Source of the DNA: Peribacillus frigoritolerans
GTDB lineage: Bacteria; Bacillota; Bacilli; Bacillales; DSM-1321
NCBI RefSeq assembly: GCF_030676415.1
Contig: NZ_JAUUTW010000001.1
Span: 248,001 to 312,000, forward strand
DNA length: 64,000 bases
Reading direction: 5' to 3'
Part shown: positions 37,232 to 46,708 of the stretch, one piece after another
Layout: each line of letters begins with the position of its first letter
Position numbering within the stretch: the stretch's first letter is position 1
Notes under the pieces: generated by a model
What the model was told of the DNA's origin: nothing
Seen by the model: only the letters and a program-made list of their open reading frames with translations
Databases searched by the model: none
Position numbers and translations under genes: made by a program

Positions 37232-37653
37232 TATTCACTCTCCCCTATCGTTTGAATAATGGTCATCGTTACACCAACAACCACAAGATAAACACCCAGA
37301 TCAAAAAGTACCGCAGTATGAAGCGAGATGTGCCCAAGAAGCGGTAAATCAACATATTGATAAACATGTGTCATGAGGGGCACCCCGAAAAATAGCCCGC
37401 CGGCTACGGTCAGGCTTGATATGAACAAGCCTGACCCGATCATTAATTTATAGTCAATCGGCAGGATGCCGGTGACGGTTTTAATGTCGAAAGCGAGCAA
37501 CAGCAGGACAATGGCGGCCGAAGTCATTAAACCGCCGACAAACCCGCCTCCTGGCGAATAATGCCCTCCTAAAAAGATGGCTACCGCAAACAGCAAGATA
37601 ACAAAGGCGGCGACTTTCGTAACCGTTTGGAGAATCAGGTCATTTTGCTTCAT
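37231..37653 (-). CDS. mrpB: Na+/H+ antiporter subunit MrpB
   Basis: A 140-aa MrpB subunit with four helices and the diagnostic GHYSPGGGFVGGLM stretch (about residues 29-42). It overlaps the end of mrpA by four bases, and its ATG lies within the mrpA 3' end, indicating coupled translation. Confidence 0.9.
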   Translation of the reverse strand: MKQNDLILQTVTKVAAFVILLFAVAIFLGGHYSPGGGFVGGLMTSAAIVLLLLAFDIKTVTGILPIDYKLMIGSGLFISSLTVAGGLFFGVPLMTHVYQYVDLPLLGHISLHTAVLFDLGVYLVVVGVTMTIIQTIGESE

Positions 37654-40055
37654 GATTTATCTTTTCCCCCTGTCAAACGCAATTTGATCATCGCGAATAT
37701 TCCGAGTGCAGCGATGGAAAGGACACTGATTTCAAACATCGTATCAAGTCCGCGGAAGTCAACAAGAATGACATTTACGACGTTTTTCCCGCCTGCTTCC
37801 TTATAAGCATTTTCAAGATAGTAATTGGATATGGAATCAAATAGTTTATTGCTATGTGCCGATAAGGCAATCAATGTCACGATGACTCCTACACCAATGG
37901 ATATCAGGGCATTATTCAACTTGAATGTCATCCGTTCTTCCTTTCTGCTTGCCATTAACGGAAGGTGGAAGAAACAGAGCAAAAACAGCGCTACCGAAAT
38001 CGTTTCGATGACTAGTTGAGTCAGGGCTAAGTCCGGTGCCCGCAGCAAAACGAAAAATAAGGAAATCGTATAACCGACGGCTCCTAAGATGATAATGGAA
38101 GTTAAACGGGATCTTGCAAACAGAATGGCGATCGAGCCAATCACGATGATCGCAGCCAATACCAATTCATATATGCCGATCGGGGCAAAATTCCCTGTAT
38201 CCAATTTAAATGCATCCTTCCAATAGAGCGTAAAGCCCAAGGAAAGAATGAAGAAAAGGAAGATTGAAAGCAGATACGTCCGAATCGAACCTGTCATTAA
38301 TACTTTCATGACGGAGGAAGCTGAGCGTTCGAGCCCTCTTACCCCGTTATCATACAAAGCATTCAGGGATATACGTTCAGGAATCCACTGAGTGATCTTC
38401 TGCCACTTCGGAAGCATCTTGTATAAAAGAATTCCAAATGCTATGATGCCGATGGTCATCCATACTTCAGGTTGGAATCCATGCCAGAAGGTGATATGGA
38501 CTTGGAAATCCGGATCCACCAAGCTTGGCTGTATGCCGGCTACCGCAGGTTTAATGATCGACGAAGATAGCAAGTTTGGAAAAATACCGAAAACGATGAC
38601 CAACGAAGCAAGGATGATCGGAGAAATTAACATTCCGATCGGTGCTTCATGGGGCTTCTTGTCCAATAGGTGTAACTGAAGTTTGCCTGTAAAGGGTTTG
38701 AGCACGACGATCATGCTATAAATAAACGTGAATACACTGGCAACCCATGCCAGCACAGGGAACAGCACGCCCCATGTCTCCATATTGAAGATATTCAGTT
38801 TCAGTACATCCACCATGCTGGCCAAGAACATTTCTTTACTTAAAAAACCATTGAAGGGCGGAAGGCCGGCCATTGAAAAAGCACCTATTACGGCGACGGT
38901 GAAAGTAATCGGCATCAACTGCATCAATCCGCCAAGCTTTCTGATATCGCGCGTACCAGTTTCATGATCAATGATGCCTGCAACCATGAAAAGGCTGCCT
39001 TTAAAGGTCGCATGATTAATCAAGTGGAATACTGCTGCAACCGTGGCTGCCAAGTATATATTTTCCCCCAACGCTTCATAGTGGAGTGCCGCCGCACCAA
39101 GTCCCAAAAGCGACATGATCAATCCGAGCTGACTGATGGTGGAAAAAGCGAGAATCCCCTTCAAATCAGTCTGCTTGATTGCAGAGAATGAGCCCCAGAA
39201 CAGGGTGATCAATCCGACGATTGAAACGAGCCAGAACCATAATCCTGATTCCGCAAAAACAGGGCTTAATCGGGCAACCAAATAAATACCAGCCTTGACC
39301 ATTGTGGCGGAATGAAGGTAAGCACTGACGGGTGTAGGGGCTTCCATCGCATCAGGAAGCCAGATATGGAACGGGAACTGTGCGGATTTAGTGAACGCAC
39401 CAAGCAGCACAAGCAAAAGTGCAGGAATGAAGAGCGAGTGGTCCATAAGTTCCCCGCTTTGGGCAATCAATTCACGTATGCTGAATGTGTTCCCCATAAT
39501 GGAAAGGAGAATGATGCCCCCAAGCATGCTTAAGCCTCCAAGCACAGTGATCAGCAGGGATTTCTGTGCTCCATAACGTGAACGCTCCCTTTCATTCCAA
39601 TATCCTATCAATAGAAAAGATGATAAACTCGTGAATTCCCAAAACGAATAAAGGACAATTAGATTATCGGATAGGACGACACCAAGCATCGCTCCCATGA
39701 ATAGTAAAAGGAAGACGTAAAATTGGTTCAGCCTTTCTTTCTCTTTCGATAAATAGAAAATTGAATACAGAACGACGAGTGAACCTATACCTGTAATGAG
39801 CAAGGCGAACAAAAGCCCCAGTCCATCGACATAGAAATCAATATGAATTCCGAGAGAAGGAATCCATGTTGCCCTTTCCGTAATGATATCCCCTTGTTTG
39901 GTCAAGGAAATGATCCTTGAAAAATAGGTGAAAAGGATAATCGGTAAAATCAATACAAACCATCCTGTATGTATTTGTCGAAATAGTTTGTACAATATTG
40001 GTACAATAAGTGCTAATAGAAACGGTGATAATACCGCCCAATGAAGTAAAGACAT
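37650..40055 (-). CDS. mrpA: Na+/H+ antiporter subunit MrpA
   Basis: An 801-aa largest subunit. The N-terminal region is homologous to NuoL of complex I (about residues 1-500), including the HSATMVKAGIYL motif near residue 248 and the FWEFTSLSSFLLIG segment near 139. The C-terminal MrpB-like DUF4040 extension runs to residue 801. It conducts the proton/sodium exchange with MrpD. It is the first gene of the operon, ATG behind AAGGGGGGAG, and shares no homologous remnant with the yufK relic upstream. Confidence 0.95.
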   Translation of the reverse strand: MSLLHWAVLSPFLLALIVPILYKLFRQIHTGWFVLILPIILFTYFSRIISLTKQGDIITERATWIPSLGIHIDFYVDGLGLLFALLITGIGSLVVLYSIFYLSKEKERLNQFYVFLLLFMGAMLGVVLSDNLIVLYSFWEFTSLSSFLLIGYWNERERSRYGAQKSLLITVLGGLSMLGGIILLSIMGNTFSIRELIAQSGELMDHSLFIPALLLVLLGAFTKSAQFPFHIWLPDAMEAPTPVSAYLHSATMVKAGIYLVARLSPVFAESGLWFWLVSIVGLITLFWGSFSAIKQTDLKGILAFSTISQLGLIMSLLGLGAAALHYEALGENIYLAATVAAVFHLINHATFKGSLFMVAGIIDHETGTRDIRKLGGLMQLMPITFTVAVIGAFSMAGLPPFNGFLSKEMFLASMVDVLKLNIFNMETWGVLFPVLAWVASVFTFIYSMIVVLKPFTGKLQLHLLDKKPHEAPIGMLISPIILASLVIVFGIFPNLLSSSIIKPAVAGIQPSLVDPDFQVHITFWHGFQPEVWMTIGIIAFGILLYKMLPKWQKITQWIPERISLNALYDNGVRGLERSASSVMKVLMTGSIRTYLLSIFLFFILSLGFTLYWKDAFKLDTGNFAPIGIYELVLAAIIVIGSIAILFARSRLTSIIILGAVGYTISLFFVLLRAPDLALTQLVIETISVALFLLCFFHLPLMASRKEERMTFKLNNALISIGVGVIVTLIALSAHSNKLFDSISNYYLENAYKEAGGKNVVNVILVDFRGLDTMFEISVLSIAALGIFAMIKLRLTGGKDKS

Positions 40056-40387
40056 AAACTCCCCCCTTTTTTAAACGAAGTCAGTCGTCTTATTATGCAT
40101 TTTTCGCGCAATCCTAGACGTTAGGAAATCTTCGTTGAATATGTATTTTTTTATCGAATACTTGTCTCGCTTAAAAGTATAACGCAATTTATGTGGGTTT
40201 GCATGGCTTTAAAAACGGTGAAGGCCAACTTGAATGATGTTTATATATAGGTAGAAAAGTAGGGGGAAACGTCCTGAAAAAATTATTAAAAAAAGTTTTT
40301 CAAGGGTGAATTAGAGTATCCATTGTGGAATGGTGGATTATCTTGCATTGCATTGTATAGGATAAAAGACCCGTGGATGGAGAAATC
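40056..40387. other. Intergenic region upstream of mrpA
   Basis: A 330-bp A+T-rich gap, divergent between mrpA (minus) and the yufK remnant (plus). It should contain the mrp operon promoter, but no consensus pair stood out. No RNA element or gene was recognised. Confidence 0.4.
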
Positions 40388-40736
40388 ATGAAAAACACAT
40401 ATGTACTTAGCTATTTACCAATCATTCCAATCCTATTATTCAGCCTCTCCTTTTCCATTTATGGGAAATGCAAATGCTCAAGTTATTTGGAAATTCGGGA
40501 ATCTGCCAAGGGATGCTGGAGTTTTTTTCTGAAACCGGCATCAAGCTGGCGCTGCTGATCGTATTGCTCCTATTATTCTTCATGGTTTTTACCGTATTGA
40601 AGCTGATCTCTGATACGATATTGGAGCTTTCTTTATTATTATTTTCCAAGGGATCCGGAGGGTAAAGCCCTGAAAAGTGTAAGTAAGGGATCTGTCATAT
40701 ATGTGATTGGCAGTGCCTGTTCATTGTTAAGTGAGC
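40388..40736 (+). pseudogene. yufK: Truncated yufK (DUF5366 membrane protein) remnant
   Basis: Starts MKNTYVLSYLPIIPILLF. After a frame break near 40465 it continues in a second frame with FGNSGICQGMLEFFSETG and a hydrophobic helix ending LISDTILELSLLL, then a third frame with GSVIYVIGSACSLLS near 40690-40733. The C-terminal half of the membrane protein is missing: it ends where the convergent pbpD relic begins. Family assignment rests on recalled YufK similarity and its place beside mrp. Confidence 0.65.
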
Positions 40737-41919
40737 TGCAATAGCTTGCTCCGCTAATGGGCTGATCAAGGTCAGCATCCCTTTCTTCTAATAGGGGGCA
40801 TAATCGAGTAGCGGCTTAATGGCTGACCCTGGCTGACTATAACTTTGGTATGCCCGATTGAAAGAATTTTTTTTATAATCTTTTCCCCCAATCAAAGAGA
40901 CAAGCTCGTGCGTATGATGCTGTATAACCACTAAAGCTCCCTCGATATCATTGACACCGATTTTTGATTGTACAGCAGTCTTTGACTGTGTTTGCAGCTT
41001 AGTATCGAGTGCGGTATGTGGTTACACCGGAATTCAAAAGCTTTTCGACCTTTTTATCCAGCTCAGCTTCCTCCTTCTTACGTATAGCTACATCAGGCGT
41101 TTGCAGAGATTTGTCGAGACCTTCAGAGGATGCCACCAGGTTTTTCAATTCCTGGTGAACATCCGTCACGTAATCGGGTTATAAGTCGACCGGGCTGGAC
41201 AAGTCTAATTTAATCGTACTTTTGATAAGCTTTTCGTACTCGGCCTGTTCTAAATCACCTTCGGCCACCATTTGTTTCAGTAATCTCTCCTGACGCTCTT
41301 TCGTCGCATCGAAATGTTTAAGAGGATTATAGTATTCCGGATTTTTAGGGATTGAGGCCAGGAAGGCAAGTTCTGCATTGGATAACTCTCCAGTCGGTTT
41401 ACTGAAATATATGGCATTCAAATACAGCTCCATGATTTCCGGTTTTGATTTTTTTCACTCATCTGATAGGCGTAAATGAGTTCACTGGGTTTTCGGTTAT
41501 ACGTCCTATCATGTAAGAGATGAACATTCCTGGCCAGTTGCTGGGTAATGGTACTGCCGCCTTGTTCGATTGTTTTATTTTGTGAATGGATAAGAAGCGC
41601 CCTGCTTATGCCGGATAGGTCAACGCCTGCATGATCATAAAATTTCTGATCCTCTGTAACGATGAACGGATTTCCAGGAAAAGGGGGATGTCTTCAAGTT
41701 TTAGGTAAGTCCGTTTCTCACCAGTGGAAATTTAACTGATGACCTTTCCATTTGCGGACATCATGTAACTATTCATTCTATCGATTCAATGGGAATTCGC
41801 TTGTCGAGTACATGATAGGGAGATTGCGCTAAGGATCACTCCTGATAGGAAAGGAAAATGAAAAGGATCAATACCGGAACTAAGAGGAAAATCGTGATAT
41901 AACCAAGATACGTGCGCAT
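40737..41919 (-). pseudogene. pbpD: Truncated pbpD remnant (class A penicillin-binding protein 4)
   Basis: Read on the minus strand from the ATG at 41919: a membrane anchor, then in changing frames the transglycosylase motifs TEDQKFYDHAGVD and QGGSTITQQLARN. Next MELYLNAIYF is fused directly to SKPTGELSNAEL with a small internal deletion, then PLKHFDATKERQERLL, and finally the start of the transpeptidase domain with SQPGSAIKPLLDYAPY (the SxxK serine). The remaining two-thirds of the transpeptidase domain is absent. Several frameshifts and stops exist. The order kapD-pbpD-yufK matches B. subtilis. Confidence 0.85.
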
Positions 41920-42184
41920 AGTTCAACTTCCTACCTAATATATTTTTAGTATGTCCTTGGATTGAAGGGATGAAAAATGGTACTTTTGGTCCATTCATCC
42001 ATCCAAATAGGGTAGACAATAAATGATTTTGGGTAAATTAGGTATGACGGCCAGGAGCCGTATCCGAATGGTGTGTAACGATCCTAAGAAAAAAACTTTC
42101 TAAATCTTCTGTTATAATATTCTCGTGAGAAAAAACCACTTTTGTTTATATGTTGATGTCAGGAATATAAAGGGGGTCATAAAA

Positions 42185-42808
42185 ATGGAGGAACAACAGC
42201 AATATGTATTCATTGATTTTGAATTTACGATGCCGGAAGGAAAAGCCAATCCAGTAGGGTTTTATCCGGAAATCATTGAGGTTGGTTTAGTCACCGTCAT
42301 TAATGAGACCATTCAGGAACAATTCTCATCTTTTGTTAACCCATTGAAATTTCCGGTTTTAACGGGAAGATGCAAGAAGTTCTTGAACATTACCCAGGAT
42401 CAAGTGGACCGGGGGATTTCATTTGAAGAGCTGGTTACTTTATTGAAGAAAATAGATGAGCAGCACCCGACGACGATTGTTACCTGGGGAAATATGGACA
42501 TGAAGGTGCTTCGCCAGAGCTGTCAGAAAGCAGGATTGGATTTCCCTTTTTCAGGGAAACAAATTGATCTTTGCCTGGAGTATAAACGCTTTTTCGGGGA
42601 TCAAAATCAAACCGGACTTTGGAAAGCTGTACAGGCCTATGGCAAAGAAGGGACAGGCAAGCATCACAGGGCGCTGGATGATGCGATTACGACATATAAT
42701 ATCTTTAAGTTAGTAGAGAAAGATAAAAGTTATATGAAAAATCATGAACCGACGACAATTGGCGATCGCATTGATTTATCAAAGGTATTGAATCATTTAG
42801 CGTTATAA
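42185..42808 (+). CDS. kapD: KapD, DEDDh 3'-5' exonuclease-like sporulation inhibitor
   Basis: A 207-aa DEDDh exonuclease-fold protein. Motif I is FIDFEFT (D and E, about residues 9-15), and motif III HHRALDDA near residue 160 carries the histidine and aspartate. In B. subtilis KapD inhibits the KinA pathway to sporulation. I chose ATG 42185 behind AAAGGGGG; the longer frame from 42125 is rejected. It is convergent with kapB and shares its terminator. Confidence 0.9.
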   Translation: MEEQQQYVFIDFEFTMPEGKANPVGFYPEIIEVGLVTVINETIQEQFSSFVNPLKFPVLTGRCKKFLNITQDQVDRGISFEELVTLLKKIDEQHPTTIVTWGNMDMKVLRQSCQKAGLDFPFSGKQIDLCLEYKRFFGDQNQTGLWKAVQAYGKEGTGKHHRALDDAITTYNIFKLVEKDKSYMKNHEPTTIGDRIDLSKVLNHLAL

Positions 42809-42842
42809 AAGCCAAATCATTTACTACTGATTTGGCTTTTAT
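42807..42842. terminator. Bidirectional terminator between kapD and kapB
   Basis: AAAAGCCAAATCA pairs with TGATTTGGCTTTT around an 8-base loop. Confidence 0.85.
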
Positions 42843-42848
42843 CATGCT

Positions 42849-43235
42849 TTATTTGAAATAATCTGCCGCTAGATCTTCAAGCAACTGTAAGCTTTTATCA
42901 TTCCACTCTGTTTGTCCTTCGCTTAAAGTGCCTTTCATTTTCTCAACGGCTTCTCTTAAGGATTCCTTATACTCAGGAATCTCCTCATCAAAGTTCCTTA
43001 CCATATTCTTTGGTACATTGGTTTGCTCCCGGAATGCTAGAGCACGCCGTTGATGGAACATCGACACTTCCGTTTGCTTCGGGTTATGAAGATCTCCCTG
43101 CATGGGATGCTTCAAGACAGCCAACACTTTAACAAGATATGCAGCAGGTCTGATATCGGTGACTTCCCCGATGTATTTTCCAGTTTTATATATGGCGGTA
43201 ACCTTATCGCCGATTTTAAAATCCTGTTCTGACAT
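42849..43235 (-). CDS. kapB: Kinase-associated protein KapB
   Basis: A 128-aa KapB-family protein: an N-terminal SH3-like beta barrel (about residues 5-65, with KIGDKVTAIYKTGKYIGEV) and a helical C-terminus. In B. subtilis it is needed for KinB-dependent phosphorelay input to sporulation. No kinB gene is adjacent here. No lipobox is present in this copy, so it is cytoplasmic by sequence despite the historical lipoprotein name. Confidence 0.9.
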   Translation of the reverse strand: MSEQDFKIGDKVTAIYKTGKYIGEVTDIRPAAYLVKVLAVLKHPMQGDLHNPKQTEVSMFHQRRALAFREQTNVPKNMVRNFDEEIPEYKESLREAVEKMKGTLSEGQTEWNDKSLQLLEDLAADYFK

Positions 43236-43414
43236 TTCCCTACCACCTTTCTTTTAACTTCCTTCATGATACAAAAGAACAACGATTTTTCACAGCGAAT
43301 TTGTTCAATTTCGTAAAGATGCTTTTTTTATGAAAATCGTGTAAAGTGTAAAAATGAAGATGGAAAATGGTGTTTCATGCCATTTTTATTTTAAAAAGAA
43401 AGAGGTTATGTACA

Positions 43415-44005
43415 ATGACAAACTTTCCACAATTAACAAGTGAAGTTTTGGAAAATGAAAAAGCGGTCATCATGCAAACGACGATGGGCGATATTAAAAT
43501 TAAACTATTCCCGGAACTGGCTCCAAAGACAGTGGAAAATTTCTTGACACATGCTGAAAATGGTTACTACGAAGGAATCATCTTCCACCGTGTCATCAAG
43601 GATTTCATGCTTCAAGGCGGAGATCCGACAGGGACTGGAATGGGTGGAAAAAGTATCTGGGGAACTCCATTTGAGGACGAGTTCTCCATGCAATTATTCA
43701 ATTTGCGTGGAGCTCTTTCCATGGCAAATGCAGGCCCGGGAACAAACGGGAGCCAATTCTTCGTCGTACAAGCCCAGCATGTGGACAGCAGGATGAGTGA
43801 GCAAATGAAGCAAGCCGGTTATCCGGAAGAAATCATCAGTGCTTATATGGAACAAGGAGGCACACCATGGCTGGATCATAAACACTCTGTTTTCGGACAA
43901 GTGGTCGAAGGCATGGACGTTGTTGATACGATTGCTAACGTAGAGACAGTTGCGGGAGACAAGCCAGCAGTGGACGTTGTCATTAAAGGGATCACCATTT
44001 TATAA
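43415..44005 (+). CDS. Cyclophilin-type peptidyl-prolyl isomerase
   Basis: A 196-aa cyclophilin. The catalytic core includes [19 protein letters not shown] (about residues 60-78), [17 protein letters not shown], and [12 protein letters not shown]. It is longer than the classic Bacillus PpiB because of an insertion around residues 125-150 between SQFF and WLDHKH. It catalyses proline cis-trans isomerisation in the cytoplasm. I chose ATG 43415; the longer frame from 43367 lacks a ribosome site. Confidence 0.9.
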   Translation: MTNFPQLTSEVLENEKAVIMQTTMGDIKIKLFPELAPKTVENFLTHAENGYYEGIIFHRVIKDFMLQGGDPTGTGMGGKSIWGTPFEDEFSMQLFNLRGALSMANAGPGTNGSQFFVVQAQHVDSRMSEQMKQAGYPEEIISAYMEQGGTPWLDHKHSVFGQVVEGMDVVDTIANVETVAGDKPAVDVVIKGITIL

Positions 44006-44007
44006 AT

Positions 44008-44047
44008 AAAAGAGAAGCGAGGGGCTTAGTGCCTCTCGTTTTTTTAG
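44008..44047 (+). terminator. Terminator after the cyclophilin gene
   Basis: CGAGGGGC and GCCTCTCG arms with a TTAGT loop, followed by seven T residues. Confidence 0.65.
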
Positions 44048-44139
44048 ATTTTAGTGGATTAGGCCCACTAGTGGATTGTTCTGGTAATTGATATAATGGG
44101 ATAATGCAGTTTAATTCCCTATCAGGAAGGATGTATCGG

Positions 44140-44364
44140 ATGGACTTTCTCAATCATGCTTTACTAGGTTTGTTTCTTTACTTTCCAGAAGACAAGACTG
44201 AATATATCTCGGCTGGTATAACTTGCTTCATTTTTTTAGTGGCAGCCGTTTTTACGATGAGGGCAATTATAAGATATTCAAAGAAGGAAGAAATGAAAAC
44301 CAAGCAATTCGAAGATGAGGTCACCAAAAGGAACCAGCGTATAAAGGATGATACTATTTCTTGA
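44140..44364 (+). CDS. Small membrane protein, unknown
   Basis: A 74-aa protein with one clear membrane helix (about residues 21-43) followed by a charged Lys/Glu-rich tail, so probably a single-pass protein with a cytoplasmic tail. I do not recognise the family. ATG 44140 lies 9 bp after AGGAAGG, which makes it the best start; earlier in-frame ATGs at 44104 and 44131 overlap or precede that site. Confidence 0.55.
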   Translation: MDFLNHALLGLFLYFPEDKTEYISAGITCFIFLVAAVFTMRAIIRYSKKEEMKTKQFEDEVTKRNQRIKDDTIS

Positions 44365-44532
44365 TCCCGGAAGATGCCGTGCATCGCGAGCCCCGTTTTT
44401 TGATATTGATCATCTGAATATGATTGGTATTATGTTTTGTTAGAAGGTCGTAAAGAATAAAATGTTCCCTTATCAGCATAAGCATTTTATACTATAAGCA
44501 TAGAGATAGAAATTTTGGGGGCGTAATTGGTT

Positions 44533-45009
44533 ATGCAAATCGTAGCGAAAAGAATGATTGCGGCAGATACGGTTAAGGATTTTTTCATTCAGCACTGGGA
44601 GACGACTCAAGTCGTTTTTTCAAGAGGTTTGTTTCATTATGCGGAACTTGAGGGTTTTGGGGTGATGGACGAGAATGAAAAAATCACGGGGTTGGGAACA
44701 TACAAATTCTCCGACCATGTATGTCAGATCATCTCTTTGAATAGTGAGCATGAGAATCAAGGTGTGGGCTCATCATTGCTTTATGTGATGGAGAATATCG
44801 CAAAGGAAAAAAATTGCCATACTATTAAAGCGATTACAACGAACGATAATTTACAGGCATTGAAGTTTTTTCAAAAGCGTGGTTATGTCATTTCGGAAAT
44901 CGTTAAAAATGCCGTTGAAGAATCACGGAAAATCAAGCCTGAAATACCATTTTACAGTTTTGATGGAATTCCGATCAGAGACGAGATTATACTGGAGAAA
45001 TACTTATAA
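44533..45009 (+). CDS. GNAT family N-acetyltransferase
   Basis: A 158-aa GNAT acetyltransferase. Beta strand and acetyl-CoA loop: ISLNSEHENQGVGSSLLYVM (about residues 70-89, QGVGSS being the pyrophosphate loop), then KAITTNDNLQALKFFQKRGY. The substrate is unknown. ATG 44533 follows GGGGG at 44517-44521 by 11 bp; TTG 44527 is the alternative. It is followed after 40 bp by the YvbH-like gene on the same strand. Confidence 0.85.
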   Translation: MQIVAKRMIAADTVKDFFIQHWETTQVVFSRGLFHYAELEGFGVMDENEKITGLGTYKFSDHVCQIISLNSEHENQGVGSSLLYVMENIAKEKNCHTIKAITTNDNLQALKFFQKRGYVISEIVKNAVEESRKIKPEIPFYSFDGIPIRDEIILEKYL

Positions 45010-45049
45010 TAAGGTGAAATTCACCTGGATTTTGATAGGGGGAATAGGA

Positions 45050-45667
45050 ATGTTTAAGAAAATGGCGGCTGATGCCCTTGGCCTTAGTGATATTGGAAGT
45101 GTGATTAGTCCTGCAGATTATGACAAGGTGGATGCAGATGACTATATCATGCATGAAGATGGGGAAAAAATTTATTTCCTGATTAAATCGAAAACCGATG
45201 AGTACTGTTTCACGAATCAAGCGTTCATACATTTGGACGGCACAAGTGCCATAAGCAAAAAGCGTACACTTACAAGATATAGCTACAGCCAGTATAATAT
45301 TTCCAACGCCACGCTTGAAACCGCAGGGACCGTGGATTTGGATGCTGAAATTAAATTTTCGATCGGTGGTGCAAAGACCTTCTCCATTGATGTCCATAAG
45401 AAATTCATTGAAGAATTAAAAGACTTGTTCAAATCACTCGTGAAAATCTCGGAAATTTGCCATGAGAATGAGTATGCCCTTCAATATGCCCAGCAAAGCG
45501 TAAACCTTGCTTCTAGCACTTTGAACCAGGTTCGCACTGATGGAAGCCAAATGGCTGCAAGTTTCAAGGAAATTAATTCTGCAGCTTTCGAATGGTTGAT
45601 GGACAGCCGGAAAAAGTACCATGTTAAAGATTTTGGCTTTGTTTTTGAGAAATATATCAATAATTAA
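45050..45667 (+). CDS. Bacterial PH-domain protein, YvbH-like
   Basis: A 205-aa soluble protein with a bacterial PH-like domain (about residues 10-125; YFLIKSKTDEYCFT and the TRYSYSQYNISNA turn) and a helical C-terminal extension (about 130-205) like the YvbH extension. The molecular function is unknown; relatives are induced by stress in Bacillus. ATG 45050 follows AGGGGG. It sits between the GNAT gene and a convergent Mn-catalase gene, sharing a terminator with the latter. Confidence 0.75.
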   Translation: MFKKMAADALGLSDIGSVISPADYDKVDADDYIMHEDGEKIYFLIKSKTDEYCFTNQAFIHLDGTSAISKKRTLTRYSYSQYNISNATLETAGTVDLDAEIKFSIGGAKTFSIDVHKKFIEELKDLFKSLVKISEICHENEYALQYAQQSVNLASSTLNQVRTDGSQMAASFKEINSAAFEWLMDSRKKYHVKDFGFVFEKYINN

Positions 45668-45712
45668 AAAAGGAGGCGAACACAGAATGTTGTGTCCGCC
45701 TTCTTTTTTAAT
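45667..45712. terminator. Bidirectional terminator between the YvbH-like and Mn-catalase genes
   Basis: AAAAAAGGAGGCG-ACACA arms pair with TGTGT-CGCCTTCTTTTTT. Confidence 0.75.
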
Positions 45713-46565
45713 TGTTCAAATCACTCAAGCCAGGGCTATGTTCATTTGGCATATCCGGCATTTCAGGGACAGGGAATCCTTTCGGCGGATCGGTAACGGC
45801 GAGGTTTCCGCCATTTCGGCTCGGTGTCTCCCCTTGGAAAATTTCGCTGATTTGAGTTTGATCCATCCTGAAATTGAATTGGGCATTATGATAGCCTAAA
45901 TCCACATATTTGCGGCATTCAGGATATTTGTTCAGATCATAATTAGGGATAGGGAAGATTTTCCCCCAGTTGACCCCGAGTGTTTCCAATGCCTTGGCAA
46001 ATGCATTTTGATGGGCATTGTCGCGGATCATTAAAAATGCCAGTGTTTCACGCATTGATTTATTGGAACTCATTTCATAAATCCTCGATTTTTGCAGGAC
46101 ACCCGTGGATTCGAGGATGACATTATTCAAAAGGTTCGCCACAAGATTACCGTGATCATAAACCCATGATCCATTCCATGGATTGCCGCCAGCATCGACG
46201 GGCAGGGACGCTTTCGCACCGATGATGAAATGATGGGGGTTTGCACCGCCTTTGATGACATCATCCAATGGGGCGCCATCGAGACTGGAATTTCCGGGCA
46301 TATCACCACCAGCGCCATTCAGAAGCTGGTTGATGGTTGATTGGACAAGTTCAACATGGCTTAGTTCCTCTAAGAAAACACCACGGATTAAATCACGATA
46401 TTGTTTAGCTTTGCCGCGGAAGTTGGCACTTTGGAAAGAATATTGCATCATCGTCCGCATTTCACCGAATTGCCCTCCAAGCGTTTCCTGAAGTACTTTT
46501 GCTGCATTCGGGTCAGGCTTATCCGGAACGATCATATTGATTAAATCTTCTTTATAGAAATACAA
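45708..46565 (-). CDS. Manganese catalase family protein (CotJC-like)
   Basis: A 285-aa ferritin-like Mn-catalase. Metal ligands in helix pairs: GEMRTMMQYS (about residues 34-43), EELSHVE (67-73), LEST near 150, and RDNAHQNAF near 178. It destroys hydrogen peroxide; relatives are spore-coat or stress catalases. The start is TTG 46565 behind GGAGGG. It is monocistronic, sharing a terminator with the YvbH-like gene. Confidence 0.85.
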   Translation of the reverse strand: MYFYKEDLINMIVPDKPDPNAAKVLQETLGGQFGEMRTMMQYSFQSANFRGKAKQYRDLIRGVFLEELSHVELVQSTINQLLNGAGGDMPGNSSLDGAPLDDVIKGGANPHHFIIGAKASLPVDAGGNPWNGSWVYDHGNLVANLLNNVILESTGVLQKSRIYEMSSNKSMRETLAFLMIRDNAHQNAFAKALETLGVNWGKIFPIPNYDLNKYPECRKYVDLGYHNAQFNFRMDQTQISEIFQGETPSRNGGNLAVTDPPKGFPVPEMPDMPNEHSPGLSDLNN

Positions 46566-46708
46566 ATGGACGCCCTCCTTAAATTAAATATTTCTAAGTT
46601 AGCTTCTGTTAACAGAATTAAATTATTCCTAAGGTAAAAAGTACCTTTATGGAATGACGGGAAGAGAGAAATACTAGAGGGAAGAACGATTTTGAAAGGA
46701 TGTTGCAC

